Notes: generated by a model from the letters alone, not told the origin. A stretch of 64,000 nucleotides of DNA from Rhizobium viscosum (GCF_014873945.1 NZ_JADBEC010000001.1:2931001-2995000), one strand, 5' to 3'. Shown: positions 1 to 7,875, counted from the first letter of the stretch. Numbers and translations: made by a program.

Positions 1-133
1 GCGCCTTGATGCGGCTGCGAGAAAATTCCTCGCCGACCTGCGCGGTCAGCCAGGCGTCGAGGCGGCCTTCGGCTGTCTCATCGGCGGTCAGGACTTTTCT
101 ATTGTCATCTGCTTGTTTAAAGGGGTCGCTCAA
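1..133 (-). CDS. RluA-family 23S rRNA pseudouridine synthase, N-terminal fragment (runs off the window)
   Basis: Only the first ~44 codons are present, read from 133 down to 1. The translation includes RLDAWLTAQ followed by SRSRIKA, the S4-like RNA-binding start of RluA/RluD pseudouridine synthases (RLD.WL ... SRS). The catalytic domain lies outside the window. The start is a TTG at 133-131; on the minus strand GGAGAAG lies just upstream, and no ATG is available in frame nearby. It is divergent from the small membrane-protein gene at 176. The family is fairly clear from the motif; which rRNA position it modifies cannot be said. Confidence 0.72.
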   Translation of the reverse strand, partial: MSDPFKQADDNRKVLTADETAEGRLDAWLTAQVGEEFSRSRIKA

Positions 134-175
134 GACGCTTCTTCTCCGACGTATTTTTAGAACGGGACGCCATAG

Positions 176-568
176 ATGACGAAATTCGAGCCAGCCGACG
201 ACGAGCAGGAAGAAAAGCCCCTTGATCCGGCGATGGAAAATGTCCGGCGCAAGATGGTTCGCCTGCAGATCGTCTCGGGCGCCATCATGTTCGTGAGCCT
301 TATGGCGGTCTTCGGCGCTGTTGTCTACAAGGTGACGCGTACGGAGCCCTCGCAGACCACCGCGACCGCAGGCTCTTCCGGTGTTCCCTCCGACGCGCCG
401 ATGAATTCGACGGCCTCGCTGCCGCTCGGCTTCAAGATCGAGCAGACATCGCTTTCGGGCGGACAGATCCTGTTTTACGGCACAGCGGTCGACGGCAAGC
501 GCAAGGCCCTGGTCTTCGATATCAAAGCGGGCCGCATCGTGGCTGACATCACGTTGTCGGGCAACTGA
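176..568 (+). CDS. Small single-pass membrane protein, conserved hypothetical (DUF6476-like)
   Basis: A 130-residue protein with an acidic N-terminus (EPADDEQEEKPLDP), a basic patch at about 24-30 and one hydrophobic segment at about 31-52, then a soluble C-terminal tail rich in Ser, Thr and Ala. This predicts N-in topology with the tail in the periplasm. The layout resembles the small alphaproteobacterial DUF6476 family, but I recall that family only loosely. The methyltransferase gene starts 7 bases downstream, so the two are probably co-transcribed. No function can be assigned. Confidence 0.7.
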   Translation: MTKFEPADDEQEEKPLDPAMENVRRKMVRLQIVSGAIMFVSLMAVFGAVVYKVTRTEPSQTTATAGSSGVPSDAPMNSTASLPLGFKIEQTSLSGGQILFYGTAVDGKRKALVFDIKAGRIVADITLSGN

Positions 569-575
569 GGCCGGC

Positions 576-1400
576 ATGGCCGGACAGCCCCTCACGATCG
601 AAACCCCGGACGATCTACGGATCGCGGAGTTTCGCGATATCCGCGAGCGCGACCTGACGGGCCGGCAGAACCGCTTCATCGCCGAGGGCACCGTTGTGCT
701 GCGCATGCTCGCCGATGCGCATGCGGCGGGTAGGGGATTTTCGGCCGAAAAGATCTTGCTGCTCCGCAATCGGCTCGACGGTGTGGCGGAGATCCTCGAC
801 CGCTTTCCGAAAGACGTACCTGTCTATGTGGCCGATGCCGATGTTCTTGACGGTATCGTCGGCTTCAACATGCATCGCGGTGTGCTTGCGCTCGGTCGCC
901 GCGAGCAGGCGACGGAAACCATCCTTCTCGATGCACTGCCCGAGCAGGCGCTGGTCCTCGTCGGCTGCGGTATTTCCAATCACGACAATGCCGGGTCGAT
1001 GTTCCGCAATGCCGCTGCCTTCAGGGCGGATGCGATCCTCCTTGATGAGACCTGCTGCGATCCGCTCTATCGCAAGGCGCTGCGCGTTTCGGTCGGCTCG
1101 GTCCTGAGCATGCCCTATCATCGCGGTGGCGATGCACTCGCTCTTCTTTCTGGTCTTGCCGAGCGCGGCTTTGCAATCTGGACGCTTTCGCCACGCGGCG
1201 AGACGGATATCCGACAGATATCGGCTTCCGATCGTATGGCGCTCGTCGTCGGCACTGAAGGCGAGGGACTGCCGGAAGCGGTGCTTTCCCGTTTCCGTAG
1301 TGCGCGCATTCCGCAGTCTGAAGGGCTGGACAGTCTCAACGTGGCGACGGCGACAGGTATTGCGCTCTTTGCCATATCGTCGGCGATGGCGCGGATCTGA
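576..1400 (+). CDS. TrmH/SpoU-family RNA 2'-O-ribose methyltransferase
   Basis: A 274-residue SPOUT methyltransferase. The N-terminal ~110 residues form a substrate-binding region containing NRFIAEGTVVLRML. The C-terminal domain shows the SpoU motifs: GCGISNHDNAGSMFRNAAAF (motif 1 Asn/Arg), LVVGTEGEGLP (motif 2) and IPQSEGLDSLNVATATGIAL (motif 3 with the conserved Ser, Asn and Ala). Proteins of this type methylate a ribose 2'-OH in tRNA or 23S rRNA using S-adenosylmethionine bound in a C-terminal knot. The target here is unknown. It follows the small membrane-protein gene with a 7-base gap. Confidence 0.88.
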   Translation: MAGQPLTIETPDDLRIAEFRDIRERDLTGRQNRFIAEGTVVLRMLADAHAAGRGFSAEKILLLRNRLDGVAEILDRFPKDVPVYVADADVLDGIVGFNMHRGVLALGRREQATETILLDALPEQALVLVGCGISNHDNAGSMFRNAAAFRADAILLDETCCDPLYRKALRVSVGSVLSMPYHRGGDALALLSGLAERGFAIWTLSPRGETDIRQISASDRMALVVGTEGEGLPEAVLSRFRSARIPQSEGLDSLNVATATGIALFAISSAMARI

Positions 1401-1412
1401 TGGGGCTCAGCG

Positions 1413-2567
1413 CTACGGATCGGCGATGATCGCAGCTGCGCGGTCGGCGAGGTTCACGCGGTCGTTTGCGCCCTTCTTCTCCCCGCCGTCCGGCAGGAGG
1501 GACAGGATCGGAGAGGACGGGCCTTCCTTGAGCGCCGTGAGCGCCACCATGTTGGCGGCGATCGAGGTGATTTCCTCGCGAAGCGCGCCATCGCGACCGG
1601 TGTTGTTTCTTGCCTTCTGAAGGTGGTCGGCAAGTGCTGCGCTGCGCCGGCGCACATTGTCGCTCATCTGCGCTGTGATAGCAGCGAGATCGAGTTCAGA
1701 GGTTTCTGCTTCGCTGGTCGCTTCGGCGGGCAGATCGGCAATGGCCTTGGAGAGGCCGGCATCACGCAGCACCTTGGTGACCTTGCGCAGCTCGGCATTG
1801 GTCGCTTTCAGCTGGTCCTTCAGCTTGGCGATTTCCTGTTGCCGGCGGCCGAGCAGTGCTTCCTTGTCGGCAGCAGAGGCAGCCTCACGGGCGGCCTTGT
1901 CTTCCAGGCGAATGACCATGTGCTGCTGCTGGCTAAGCTTCTGTTCGGCATCCTTGGCGCGCTTCTGCAGGACAGTCACGTCCTGGCGCATCGTATCGCG
2001 TTCATCGCGCATGGCATTGGCGCGGAACTTCAGGTTTTCGGCTTCAGTCTCACGCGCAGCTAGGTCGATCTTCAGGTTGTTGGCCTGTTCCGTGATCTTG
2101 GAAAGCCGCGCCCGCAGCGTTTCCAGCTCGCTATCCTTGTTGGAACCCGCCTGTTCGGCAATATGCAGGCTCGTTTTCAACTGACTGATATAGTTCTCGT
2201 CCTTGCGCAGGTGGGAACGCTGTTCGGCGGCCTCTACCTGCATTTCGCCGATCTGTGCGCGCGCCTCATTGACCTCAGAGGCAAGTCTGCCGGCATCGAC
2301 GGCGAGTGCGTCGTGGCGAAGCTGCAGGGAGAGCGACTTCTCGCGTTCGCGGTGCAGGTCCTGTGCGGTGCGGGCATTTTCAGCGGCGTAGAGCGCGCGC
2401 ACCATGTCCTTCTGTGCCCGCACTTCCTGCGGGCTCAACGGCATCGTCGCCTTGAGGCGGTTTTCGGTATACCAGACGATGCGGCGATGGACGGCAGGCG
2501 AGACCAAAAAGACGAGAAAGGCCGCGGTCAGGAAGCCCAATCCGAACAAAAGAGCATATTCGATCAC
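1413..2567 (-). CDS. Membrane-anchored coiled-coil protein, conserved hypothetical
   Basis: 384 residues with one N-terminal transmembrane segment (about 4-26, IEYALLFGLGFLTAAFLVFL). Residues ~60-290 are a long heptad-rich coiled coil full of Glu, Lys, Arg, Ala and Gln. A short C-terminal region follows, and the last residues (VNLADRAAAIIADP) look conserved. The start is GTG at 2567. No enzymatic motif is visible. The organisation (membrane anchor plus long coiled coil) suggests a structural or envelope-associated role, but that is only inference. It is convergent with the TrmH gene, with a 12-base gap. Confidence 0.75.
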   Translation of the reverse strand: MIEYALLFGLGFLTAAFLVFLVSPAVHRRIVWYTENRLKATMPLSPQEVRAQKDMVRALYAAENARTAQDLHREREKSLSLQLRHDALAVDAGRLASEVNEARAQIGEMQVEAAEQRSHLRKDENYISQLKTSLHIAEQAGSNKDSELETLRARLSKITEQANNLKIDLAARETEAENLKFRANAMRDERDTMRQDVTVLQKRAKDAEQKLSQQQHMVIRLEDKAAREAASAADKEALLGRRQQEIAKLKDQLKATNAELRKVTKVLRDAGLSKAIADLPAEATSEAETSELDLAAITAQMSDNVRRRSAALADHLQKARNNTGRDGALREEITSIAANMVALTALKEGPSSPILSLLPDGGEKKGANDRVNLADRAAAIIADP

Positions 2568-2627
2568 GGCGCGGCCATCGATTCGAAGGTTGATACGGGT
2601 CAGTCCGGTTGATTAAGCATGCAGAAA

Positions 2628-2653
2628 TGGCATCGGCAAGGCTGCCGATGCCA
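2628..2653 (-). terminator. Hairpin downstream of the eipA-like gene
   Basis: An 11-bp perfect stem (TGGCATCGGCA / TGCCGATGCCA) with a 4-base loop. On the minus strand it is followed by TTTCTGC, a weak U-tract. It lies 44 bases beyond the eipA-like stop codon and is probably its terminator. Confidence 0.5.
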
Positions 2654-2696
2654 TCAAGACTATATTCCCAACGATATTACTACTGATCTCGGCGTC

Positions 2697-3290
2697 TCAG
2701 AAGGGGTTCCAGGTCGGGTTCGGCGTCACCTTCAGGTAGCCGACATTGATGCCGAGACGGGCACCGACGCCGGTACGGATCGGCACGACCAGAACGTTGT
2801 TGTTCTTGAGAAGCGTCATCCCGAAGCCGGCAATGACGTAGGCCGAACCGCTGACACCGCCAAAGCGCGCGTAGATGGAGTCGATGGATGGCAGGTCGTA
2901 GACCAGCATCATGACGCGGGAGCCCTGGCCGCCATAGTCGAGACCGAGAGACGGACCCTGCCAGTAGAGCGGATGCTCGCCGGCATTCTTGGTATTGAGC
3001 TGGCCTTCGCCGTAGGTGAGGCCGGCGATGAAGGCGCCGCCGCCTTCCTGGCCGAGGATATAGCCGTTCGGCAGGCCATATTTTTGAAAGGCGCTTTCAA
3101 CCACCTTGGCAAGGCCGCCACTGGTCTCGCCGAAGAAGGAATGACCGGCATCGACGATTTCCTGCACTGTATACTGGCTGTTGTTCTGCTGCTGCGCTGC
3201 GGCCTGTCCCGTAATCATCATCGACGAGATCATGATAGCGGTCAGCAACCTGCAGAAGCCGATAAATCTTCCGAGAAATTGGAGGCGCAT
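2697..3290 (-). CDS. eipA: DUF1134 envelope protein, EipA-like
   Basis: About 197 residues with an N-terminal signal peptide (basic start, hydrophobic core, cleavage near GQAAA-QQQ). The mature domain contains VDAGHSFFGETSGGLAKVVE, PNGYILGQEGGGAFIAG, a tract rich in Gly and Tyr, and VPIRTGVGARLGINVGYLKV near the C-terminus. This is the DUF1134 signature. In Brucella the DUF1134 protein EipA is a periplasmic envelope-integrity factor whose transcription is linked to CtrA, which fits the neighbourhood of chpT and ctrA here. An upstream in-frame ATG at 3302 would add four residues; 3290 is preferred for the spacing of a GGATG element. A hairpin lies downstream at 2628-2653. Confidence 0.82.
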   Translation of the reverse strand: MRLQFLGRFIGFCRLLTAIMISSMMITGQAAAQQQNNSQYTVQEIVDAGHSFFGETSGGLAKVVESAFQKYGLPNGYILGQEGGGAFIAGLTYGEGQLNTKNAGEHPLYWQGPSLGLDYGGQGSRVMMLVYDLPSIDSIYARFGGVSGSAYVIAGFGMTLLKNNNVLVVPIRTGVGARLGINVGYLKVTPNPTWNPF

Positions 3291-3484
3291 GATGTCATCC
3301 ATTCGTCATTGTCAGGGCATTGGGTCGGGGGCATTGGCATTTGATGCATTTTGCGCCGATCGTCTTAACAATCGGTTTACCAAATATGGTGTCATTATGG
3401 CGGCGAGTACGGTCGCAAACTTCGCGCAATTTTGATCAGGCACACTACCGGGTGGAATGACACTGCCGCCCTCAGGAGACGATG

Positions 3485-4132
3485 ATGTCCAAGAACCCGA
3501 ATCTCACTCTGTCCGGCCCGGACCTGGCAGCACTTCTGTGCAGCCGGGTGTGCCATGACGTGATCTCGCCCGTCGGCGCGATCAACAACGGTCTGGAGCT
3601 TCTGGACGAAGGCGGAGCGGATTCGGACGCCATGGATCTCATCCGCACTAGTGCGCTCAATGCCTCGGTCCGTCTCAAATTCGCACGCCTTGCCTTTGGT
3701 GCATCCGGTTCTGTCGGCGCTTCGATCGACACCGGCGAGGCCGAACGTGCAGCCAAGGACTTTGCCGTGGCCGAGAAGAAGACCGAAGTAAGTTGGAGTG
3801 GCCCACGCGCGATTGTCGCCAAGAACAGGGTCAAGCTGCTCCTTAACCTCTTCCTTGTCGCCTATTCTTCCATTCCGCGTGGTGGCAATCTGGATATTAC
3901 GCTGGAGAATCCGGAATTCGATGCCAGCTTCAAGCTCGTCGCCAAAGGCAAGCTGATGCGCGTCCCGCCGAAATTCGTCGAAATCGCCACCGGCACCGCC
4001 GAGGAAGCGATCGATGCGCATTCGATCCAGCCTTATTACACTGTGCTGCTGGCGGAAGAATGCGGCATGGTTCTGGATTATTCAGCCAGTGCCGAAGAGA
4101 TCGTCTTCACTGCCAAGGTCGCCGCAACGTAG
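3485..4132 (+). CDS. chpT: ChpT histidine phosphotransferase (CckA-ChpT-CtrA phosphorelay)
   Basis: 215 residues. The N-terminal helix carries LCSRVCHDVISPVGAINNGL; the His in this H-D motif is the phosphotransfer residue. The rest resembles a degenerate HATPase fold without usable ATP-binding motifs, as expected for ChpT. In alphaproteobacteria ChpT moves phosphate from the hybrid kinase CckA to CtrA and to CpdR. The ctrA gene itself lies 600 bases downstream on the other strand, with a receiver-only protein between them. Two ATGs occur (3482 and 3485); AGGAG at 3474-3478 spaces better with 3485. Confidence 0.92.
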   Translation: MSKNPNLTLSGPDLAALLCSRVCHDVISPVGAINNGLELLDEGGADSDAMDLIRTSALNASVRLKFARLAFGASGSVGASIDTGEAERAAKDFAVAEKKTEVSWSGPRAIVAKNRVKLLLNLFLVAYSSIPRGGNLDITLENPEFDASFKLVAKGKLMRVPPKFVEIATGTAEEAIDAHSIQPYYTVLLAEECGMVLDYSASAEEIVFTAKVAAT

Positions 4133-4245
4133 TTCACCGATTGCTGATCGAAGCGAATGCAGTAACGATTCCTTAGCCTGATCAACCTATCCTTGAAGGT
4201 TAGGAAGGCCCTCGACGGAGACAGCGCGAGGGGTAAGGAGCTGCC

Positions 4246-4608
4246 ATGCAGAGATTCATGATCACCGATAGTTCGGACATCGTTCGTAAGGTCGGCAAGC
4301 GAATCCTTTCCGAGCTCGATTTTCTGGTCAGCGAAGCTTCGAATGCCGAAGAAGCGTTGCAGCGCTGCCAGGCTGAGCTTCCCGAATATCTGATCGTTGA
4401 TTCGGGCATGGAAGGCGCGCTCGATCTCATCGCCAATATCCGGGCCATGGACGGCGGCAAAGAGGTCAAGATCTACTATTGCGTCATTGAGGCCGATCTG
4501 AAAAAGCTGATGGCTGGCAAGCGGGCAGGGGCAACCGATTTCCTGCTCAAGCCGTTCGACCGCAAGATCCTCACCGCGGTGTTCGGAAATCGCGCAATCG
4601 CTGCCTGA
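4246..4608 (+). CDS. Single-domain response regulator (CheY/CpdR-like receiver)
   Basis: 120 residues consisting only of a receiver domain. It shows ITDSSDIVRKV at the N-terminus (the acidic patch has D8, and the usual second acidic residue is replaced by Ser), the phospho-acceptor Asp in YLIVDSGMEG (about residue 51), and the conserved Lys in FLLKPFDRK near 104. No output domain follows. The Shine-Dalgarno sequence AAGGAG precedes the ATG. Its position between chpT and ctrA suggests a role as an alternative phosphate acceptor or sink in the CckA-ChpT relay, like CpdR or DivK. It is not closely recognisable as either, so that role is inference. Confidence 0.85.
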   Translation: MQRFMITDSSDIVRKVGKRILSELDFLVSEASNAEEALQRCQAELPEYLIVDSGMEGALDLIANIRAMDGGKEVKIYYCVIEADLKKLMAGKRAGATDFLLKPFDRKILTAVFGNRAIAA

Positions 4609-4632
4609 TTAGATCGCGTAAATCGTTGACGG

Positions 4633-4658
4633 AAGCCGTTCTTTTGGGCGGCTTTTTC
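4633..4658 (+). terminator. Terminator of the single-domain response regulator
   Basis: Stem AAGCCG / CGGCTT with a 10-base loop, followed by a T-run. It lies about 25 bases after the stop codon. Moderate strength. Confidence 0.5.
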
Positions 4659-4682
4659 ATTTCCGCACATTACCGATAAAAT

Positions 4683-4711
4683 AAAAGTCCCGCCGGAGAG
4701 GCGGGACTTTT
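4683..4711. terminator. Strong bidirectional terminator between the response regulator and ctrA
   Basis: A 12-bp perfect stem (AAAAGTCCCGCC / GGCGGGACTTTT) around a 5-base GGAGA loop, with A/T tails on both strands. It sits 24 bases beyond the ctrA stop codon and can end transcripts from both convergent genes. Confidence 0.85.
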
Positions 4712-4735
4712 CATTTGGTAAGGGGATTCGGCGGA

Positions 4736-5437
4736 TCAGGCGGTTTCGGCGTATTCGGCACCATCGGGCTCGCGCAGCACATAGCCGCGGCCCCAGACGG
4801 TTTCGATGTAGTTGGCGCCGCCGGCAGCATTTGCGAGCTTCTTGCGCAGCTTGCAGATGAAGACGTCGATGATCTTCAGTTCCGGCTCGTCCATGCCGCC
4901 ATAGAGGTGGTTCAGGAACATTTCCTTGGTGAGCGTGGTGCCCTTGCGGAGCGAAAGAAGCTCCAGCATCTGATATTCCTTGCCCGTCAGATGAACGCGC
5001 TGGCCGCCGACTTCGACGGTCTTGGCGTCGAGGTTGACGATAAGCTCGCCCGTGATGATGACCGACTGGGCGTGGCCCTTGGACCGGCGGACAATGGCGT
5101 GGATACGGGCGACGAGTTCGTCCTTGTGGAACGGTTTGGTCATGTAGTCGTCGGCGCCGAAGCCGAGACCACGAACCTTGTCTTCGATGCCGGCCATGCC
5201 CGAGAGGATGAGGATCGGCGTCTTGACCTTCGACAGGCGGAGAGTGCGCAGCACTTCGTATCCGGACATGTCGGGAAGGTTCAGATCGAGAAGGATGATA
5301 TCGTAATCATACAACTTGCCCAGATCCACGCCTTCTTCGCCGAGATCTGTCGTATAAACATTAAAACTCTCAGATTTGAGCATCAGTTCGATGCTCTGCG
5401 CCGTAGCGCTGTCATCCTCGATGAGAAGTACCCGCAT
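4736..5437 (-). CDS. ctrA: CtrA, cell-cycle master response regulator
   Basis: 233 residues starting at MRVLLIEDD, the standard CtrA N-terminus; the longer open frame to 5533 is not coding. The receiver domain has the DD acidic pair, the phospho-acceptor Asp in [15 protein letters not shown] (about D51) and the Lys in [12 protein letters not shown]. The OmpR-type winged-helix domain includes [13 protein letters not shown] and [13 protein letters not shown]. The C-terminus ends in Ala, as expected for regulated ClpXP proteolysis. CtrA binds TTAA-N7-TTAA boxes to control division, flagellar and methylation genes. A clean Shine-Dalgarno sequence (AAGGGG) precedes ATG 5437. Upstream DNA has three GANTC methylation sites and a degenerate CtrA box. 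Confidence 0.97.
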   Translation of the reverse strand: MRVLLIEDDSATAQSIELMLKSESFNVYTTDLGEEGVDLGKLYDYDIILLDLNLPDMSGYEVLRTLRLSKVKTPILILSGMAGIEDKVRGLGFGADDYMTKPFHKDELVARIHAIVRRSKGHAQSVIITGELIVNLDAKTVEVGGQRVHLTGKEYQMLELLSLRKGTTLTKEMFLNHLYGGMDEPELKIIDVFICKLRKKLANAAGGANYIETVWGRGYVLREPDGAEYAETA

Positions 5438-5525
5438 TATTATCCCCTTTACCGCCGCCGAAAGGTGGCATGGCCCCCTACGCGATACCGAATAAGCTAC
5501 GTGATTTGGAAGCTGCCACGAAATG

Positions 5526-5541
5526 GTTAACAAATTCTAAT
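5526..5541 (-). promoter_or_regulatory. Degenerate CtrA-box-like site upstream of ctrA
   Basis: On the minus strand the sequence reads ATTA-GAATTTG-TTAAC. It keeps the TTAAC half of the consensus TTAA-N7-TTAAC, while the other half is poor. It lies about 90-105 bases upstream of the ctrA start. Autoregulation of ctrA is known in other alphaproteobacteria; this site is only a candidate. Confidence 0.3.
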
Positions 5542-5638
5542 TCACTCTGGCAAGGAGTATCGAATTTATTAAATAATTTTTCCATTTCGCTGTTTTCCAA
5601 TGGAAATCACAAAACACAAATCTCAACTTTGACATTAA

Positions 5639-5667
5639 GAATCTGCGCTAAGTGATTCATCTGACTC
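5639..5667. promoter_or_regulatory. Cluster of three GANTC (CcrM) methylation sites in the ctrA-fliJ intergenic region
   Basis: GAATC at 5639-5643, GATTC at 5654-5658 and GACTC at 5663-5667. A GANTC site is expected about once per 256 bases, so three in 29 bases is notable. In Caulobacter a ctrA promoter is controlled by CcrM methylation at GANTC. These sites could couple ctrA or fliJ transcription to replication. The whole 5438-5871 gap is AT-rich and otherwise holds only presumed promoters. Confidence 0.5.
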
Positions 5668-5871
5668 GCTAATGAAAAGGTGCGGTTTCCTGTATTGGCG
5701 TTTACCGAGCCTTAAATCATCGCGCCTATCATTAACGATGCCCGTAAACGAAAGGTTACCAGCGGTAGGTTTTTGTTAATATCGGAGGAAATTTTTCGGC
5801 AAACCGTGTCAAAGCGGCGCGCAGGGCAGTGTCAAGTTGAGCCGGGGTCTCGCATCACGGGAGTAATGCGT

Positions 5872-6222
5872 ATGAAATCGCGAGAGAGCCTCGTTCGCCT
5901 GAAAGAGTTTCAGGTTAACGAAAAACGTCGTCAATTGCAGCAGTTGCAGATGATGATGTCCGAATTTGAACGGATGACGAAGGATCTGGAGAGCCAGATC
6001 GTCGTCGAGGAAAAGAAGTCCGGTATTTCCGACCCGAATCACTTTGCATATCCGACCTTCGCGAAGGCCGCACGTCAGCGCGCCGACAATCTTCAGGTCT
6101 CAATCAAGGAACTGAAGGTTCAGGAGGAGGCGCTGGAATTGGCGCTTGAGGAAATGCAGGCGGAATATGCCAGGGCAACGGCACTCGAAGAGCGTGACGG
6201 CGCAGTTCGCGTCCGGGCCTGA
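5872..6222 (+). CDS. fliJ: FliJ-like flagellar export chaperone
   Basis: 116 residues from ATG 5872, almost entirely helical with heptad patterns (SRESLVRLKEFQVNEKRRQL, then LEEMQAEYARATALEE). This is the short coiled coil typical of FliJ, the stalk and chaperone partner of the FliI export ATPase. A start at 5866 is also in frame, but ACGGGAG at 5857-5863 spaces properly only with 5872; the longer open frame to 5773 has no support. The gene is divergent from ctrA, and a strong terminator follows. No other flagellar gene is in the window, so the assignment rests on size, fold pattern and the usual association with ctrA. Confidence 0.72.
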   Translation: MKSRESLVRLKEFQVNEKRRQLQQLQMMMSEFERMTKDLESQIVVEEKKSGISDPNHFAYPTFAKAARQRADNLQVSIKELKVQEEALELALEEMQAEYARATALEERDGAVRVRA

Positions 6223-6270
6223 CGACTATTGCAGGCGCCGGTCCCGGCGCCTTGGGGGATAACCACAGAA

Positions 6271-6311
6271 GCCATGCATGACGGGCGCGGTGTCCGTCAT
6301 GCATGGCTTTT
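6271..6311 (+). terminator. Strong terminator after fliJ
   Basis: A 14-bp perfect stem (GCCATGCATGACGG, 6271-6284, with its complement at 6294-6307), a 9-base loop, then TTTT. Confidence 0.85.
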
Positions 6312-6338
6312 GGTGTTTCTATCGTATGGCGGATGTAC

Positions 6339-6617
6339 TCAGTTTACTACGTCGTTCCATTCCGGATGGCGCTGCGCCTGTGATTTAAAGAAGGGGCAAA
6401 GCGGGATGATCTTCCAGCCGCCCTCGCGGGCTGCTTCGACCGCATGAAGGGCGAGCGCCTGGCCGACGCCCTTGCCACGCAAAGCGTCCGGCACGCCGGT
6501 ATGATCGATGATGATGAGTTTCGGTGATGTGCGGGAATAGGTCATTTCCGCTTCATGGCCTTCCAGCGTCGCAACATAGCGGCCGCCGGACGTGTTTTCT
6601 TCAATCCTGATATCCAT
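6339..6617 (-). CDS. GNAT-fold N-acetyltransferase, short YidJ/COG2388 type
   Basis: 92 residues starting at MDIRIEEN with AGGAG upstream; the longer frame to 6977 is spurious. The core shows EAEMTYSR, IIDHTGVPDALRGKGVGQAL (the R-G-K-G-V-G acetyl-CoA pyrophosphate loop) and the conserved end IIPLCPFFKSQAQRHPEW. This is the minimal GNAT subfamily found in bacteria and eukaryotes; its substrates are unknown. It is convergent with fliJ and divergent from the PqiA-like gene. Confidence 0.88.
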   Translation of the reverse strand: MDIRIEENTSGGRYVATLEGHEAEMTYSRTSPKLIIIDHTGVPDALRGKGVGQALALHAVEAAREGGWKIIPLCPFFKSQAQRHPEWNDVVN

Positions 6618-6720
6618 GTCTGTCTCCTGACGAATTATGTGATCGGGAACGTGACATGGCGGCATCGGCATGCCAAGCCGTCGCGGCAGGAGACAGTGTG
6701 TTCGAAGAGGAGGCAGAAAT

Positions 6721-7185
6721 TTGAACAGGCTTTCGGCGATCCGGCCCGTTCTATTGGTGACGGCGCCGTTTCTTCTGGCGCTTGGCCTTGTGTTGCCGCT
6801 CATCCGTTTCGAGAAGCTCTGGTTTTTCGACGAGACGCCGTCACTGCTGGAAATCGTGGCTTCGCTCTGGAATGGAGGCGACGCGGCGCTTGCGGCACTG
6901 GTTGCGCTCGTCTCGATCGTACTGCCGGTTTTGAAAATGATCGGGATCGCCGCTGAATCCATGGCTGCCGGCGGCACCGGCGGCCTGTTTTATCGCAACG
7001 TCGTGCCGCATCTGTCCAAGTGGTCCATGATGGACGTGCTGCTCGTCGCGATCGTGATTGCGGCAGCGAAGACGACGGGGCTTGCGAATGCGTTTACGCA
7101 ACCCGGCCTCTGGTGTTACGCGGCCTCGGCAATGATTTCGGGCCTTCTTCATTCCCTTAAGGGAAATGCGTCCGGCCCGAAATAA
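6721..7185 (+). CDS. Paraquat-inducible protein A (PqiA)-like membrane protein
   Basis: About 154 residues starting at TTG 6721, chosen because GAGGAGG (6707-6713) is ideally spaced. Four hydrophobic segments occur: about 8-25, 50-75, 95-115 and 125-145. They include PVLLVTAPFLLALGLVLPLI and SIVLPVLKMIGI, and the family motif HLSKWSMMDVLLVAI follows. This matches the PqiA single-repeat family, inner-membrane partners in lipid transport by MCE-type systems. No pqiB/MCE gene is adjacent, so any specific role is inference. It is convergent with sciP, with a 14-base gap. Confidence 0.8.
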   Translation: MNRLSAIRPVLLVTAPFLLALGLVLPLIRFEKLWFFDETPSLLEIVASLWNGGDAALAALVALVSIVLPVLKMIGIAAESMAAGGTGGLFYRNVVPHLSKWSMMDVLLVAIVIAAAKTTGLANAFTQPGLWCYAASAMISGLLHSLKGNASGPK

Positions 7186-7199
7186 TCAAATCAAATGGG

Positions 7200-7475
7200 T
7201 TAGTGGCGGTACTGCTGGATGCGCGTGGTGCGCAGGCCAGCGAGGCCATGGCTGTTGATGGAAGACTGCCAGGAAAGGAATTCTTCGACAGTGAGCGTAT
7301 AACGCTCGCAGGCTTCTTCCAAGCTCAACAGGCCACCGCGAACAGCCGCGACAACCTCTGCCTTCCGGCGAATGACCCAGCGCCGCGTGTTCGGCGGCGG
7401 AAGATCCGCAATCGTCAGGGGGCTGCCATCGGGGCCGATGACATATTTCACTCGGGGACGTATCATTTCGGTCAT
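7200..7475 (-). CDS. sciP: SciP, DUF1153 inhibitor of CtrA-dependent transcription
   Basis: 91 residues beginning at ATG 7475. It contains RVKYVIGPDGSPLTIADLPP followed by RWVIRRKAEVVAAV and LSLEEACERYTLTVEEFLSW, a helix-turn-helix of the DUF1153 family. In Caulobacter SciP is a small protein that blocks CtrA from recruiting RNA polymerase during G1. With chpT and ctrA within 4 kb, this locus gathers three parts of one circuit. A CtrA-box-like element lies at 7527-7541 and a GANTC site at 7478-7482, both just upstream of the start, so CtrA and methylation control are plausible. Confidence 0.92.
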   Translation of the reverse strand: MTEMIRPRVKYVIGPDGSPLTIADLPPPNTRRWVIRRKAEVVAAVRGGLLSLEEACERYTLTVEEFLSWQSSINSHGLAGLRTTRIQQYRH

Positions 7476-7526
7476 TGGACTCTCTACACAACGCAAGACC
7501 ACGGGCGCCACTCTAACTTGCCACAT

Positions 7527-7541
7527 TTAAAAATTGCCTAA
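7527..7541 (-). promoter_or_regulatory. CtrA-box-like site upstream of sciP
   Basis: Forward TTAA-AAATTGC-CTAA; on the sciP strand it reads TTAG-N7-TTAA, one mismatch from the TTAA-N7-TTAA consensus. It lies about 52-66 bases before the sciP start codon. In Caulobacter sciP is activated by CtrA. Confidence 0.45.
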
Positions 7542-7875
7542 GCGCATCGTAAGACTTTGATAATAACTTTAGACGCGCGCTCGGAGGACTGATTTGCGGG
7601 CTCCTGCCGCCAGGTCAATTTGATGCGGCTGCATGGGAGCCATGCGGAATAAATGTTACATATTTCTTCCGGATAATTTTATAAGCGCTGCAACATAAGT
7701 ATGAGCGCAAAGACTTCGTCTCCGTTCTTCTCGCAGTATCAATAAAGATTGCCGTTTGAATGCTTCGTATCCTTCGGGTGCGGGGCAAATGCTGTCCTTC
7801 CTGATCGTCCGGCGCGTCCAATCCGCGGCCGGCTGCGAGACCGGGCCGAAGCCACGCCTGTGAAGGAATAAGAGA
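7542..7875. other. Intergenic region between sciP and the luxR-type gene
   Basis: About 330 bases with promoter-like AT-rich patches near 7550-7580 and 7640-7700. No supported gene, repeat or RNA was recognised. It must hold the divergent promoters for sciP and the LuxR-type regulator. Confidence 0.5.
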
